From contig JAQSWC010000080.1 in NCBI GenBank assembly GCA_029266815.1, positions 1 through 7,580 on the forward strand: a stretch of DNA of 7,580 bases, read 5' to 3'. This DNA comes from Paucimonas sp. (lineage in GTDB: Bacteria; Pseudomonadota; Gammaproteobacteria; Burkholderiales; Burkholderiaceae_D). The notes beneath the pieces are model-generated. The model did not search any database. It was not told where the DNA came from and was given only the letters and a program-made list of their open reading frames with translations. A program made the position numbers and the translations under genes. Shown here piece after piece: positions 6,728 to 7,580 of this stretch (position 1 is the first letter of the stretch; each line of letters opens with the position of its first letter).

Positions 6728-7580
6728 TTACGGCAAGGTGTTCAGCTTGGGCTTCACAGTGTTGCTGAACTGCAGGTTGACGTGGCGATCCCAGTTGGTG
6801 GACCAGGTCATGATGCCGCGGAACGTCGGATACAGCGCTACAGGCCTGTAGCTGCCGCAGTTGGTGCCGCGAGTCATGCAGTCCAGTGCATTGTTGACGA
6901 TGGTCGGCGATACATAGCCGCTGCCTGCCGCACCGGAACTCGCCGGCACGCCGATGGCAACCTGGTCAGGACGCAGCTCGGTCATCAGGGTATCGGCCAG
7001 CGCTGTCAGGAAGTCGATATTGCCTTGTGAATAGACCTTGCCGTCACGGCCCAGCATGGAACCGGAATTGTAGTGCTGGGTGTGAACGGTGGTGATGATG
7101 TCCTTGGCTGCGCGGATCACCTGCATGTACGAGCTATTGCTGTTCGGCTGTACGTCGATTGTCTGCGGTGCCATCGTGATGATGAATCCGGCGCCGAAGG
7201 TGTTGCGCAGCGAACGGATTGCCGTCGTGACGTTGGCCGCATTCATGCCGTGCTCGAGGTCGATGTCGACGCCGTTGAGCGAATACTCACGAATGATGCC
7301 GGCCATGCTGTTGATGAAGTTGGTCGTGTTGGCTGAAGTGCTCAGGTCCACGTTGCCAGCTTCGCCACCGATGGAGATGATGACCTTCTTGCCCTTGGCT
7401 TGCTTGGCCTTGATGTCGGCAATGATCTGCGCTTTGCCGCCGGAAGCCGGATCAGGGTTGAAGGCAACGGTGCCTGAGCCCATGTGATCAGCGAAGGACA
7501 GCACGATGATGTCGTAATTGTCTGACACTTGCGCGATCGGATAAGTCGGGCCGGCCGGGTTGGTGAAGTTGTGCCAGTAG
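6728..7580 (-). CDS. Glycoside hydrolase family 18 chitinase, C-terminal part (partial)
   Basis: The reading frame runs from the window edge to TAA at 6728, giving 283 visible residues; the start is outside. It begins YWHNFTNPAGPTYPIAQV, the first strand of a GH18 barrel, so little of the catalytic domain is missing. Next come VIISIGG (the SxGG motif), LNGVDIDLEHG with the catalytic Glu encoded at 7255-7253, ITMAPQ, HTQHYNS (substrate-binding Gln and Tyr) and GIMTWSTNWD at the end of the barrel. The enzyme should hydrolyse beta-1,4 links in chitin or chito-oligosaccharides, usually after secretion. No binding domain follows the barrel; one or a signal peptide could lie upstream, out of view. 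The first Asp of the DxxDxDxE motif is Asn, while the two later Asp and the Glu are intact. It resembles bacterial ChiD/ChiC-like single-barrel chitinases. Confidence 0.92.
   Translation of the reverse strand, partial: YWHNFTNPAGPTYPIAQVSDNYDIIVLSFADHMGSGTVAFNPDPASGGKAQIIADIKAKQAKGKKVIISIGGEAGNVDLSTSANTTNFINSMAGIIREYSLNGVDIDLEHGMNAANVTTAIRSLRNTFGAGFIITMAPQTIDVQPNSNSSYMQVIRAAKDIITTVHTQHYNSGSMLGRDGKVYSQGNIDFLTALADTLMTELRPDQVAIGVPASSGAAGSGYVSPTIVNNALDCMTRGTNCGSYRPVALYPTFRGIMTWSTNWDRHVNLQFSNTVKPKLNTLP

Noticed and set aside
7526..7528. GTG at 7528 as the chitinase start
   Set aside because: The frame stays open to the window edge, and the residues before this codon (YWHNFTNPAG) are the conserved first strand of the GH18 barrel.
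1..7580. A defence island, mobile element or CRISPR system
   Set aside because: No transposase, recombinase, nuclease or helicase family, direct-repeat array or tRNA-linked attachment site was seen on either strand.

Overview
This window looks like ordinary chromosome from a moderately GC-rich proteobacterium. My best guess is a betaproteobacterium of the order Burkholderiales, perhaps near Oxalobacteraceae. That rests on a PabB-PabC fusion protein, a catalase-ankyrin gene pair and a secreted-type chitinase together, so it is inference, not a database result. I saw no transposase, integrase, tRNA, rRNA, CRISPR array or phage gene.

Layout. The left end (1-94, +) holds the last 30 codons of a membrane protein that resembles an EamA/DMT transporter. 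The next codon after its stop starts a 619-residue bifunctional protein (95-1954, +): aminodeoxychorismate synthase component I fused to aminodeoxychorismate lyase, for p-aminobenzoate and folate synthesis. A strong symmetric hairpin at 1954-1980 separates it from a convergent gene (2001-4046, -) for an exported S9-family prolyl-oligopeptidase-like serine peptidase. Upstream of the peptidase is a 324-base gene-free stretch with a candidate promoter, two mutually exclusive leader hairpins and several small dyads. Next come two genes on the minus strand that form a clear operon: a haem catalase (4917-6530), then, 12 bases downstream, a five-repeat ankyrin protein (4371-4904). Upstream of the catalase is a short regulatory gap, then a textbook terminator (6651-6680). 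That terminator belongs to the last gene, a GH18 chitinase (6728-7580, -) whose N-terminus lies beyond the window.

How the genes work together. Only two functional couplings are supported. The transporter tail and pabB abut and are probably cotranscribed. The catalase and ankyrin genes match the known katB-ankB arrangement of Pseudomonas, where the ankyrin protein supports catalase activity; here neither protein has a visible signal peptide, so the pair should act in the cytoplasm. The peptidase and the chitinase are probably separate transcription units for processing peptides and chitin outside the cytoplasm.

I found no convincing new biological system. The most useful second looks are the peptidase leader, the cytoplasmic catalase-ankyrin pair, the dyad upstream of the catalase, and the Asn in the first position of the chitinase catalytic motif.
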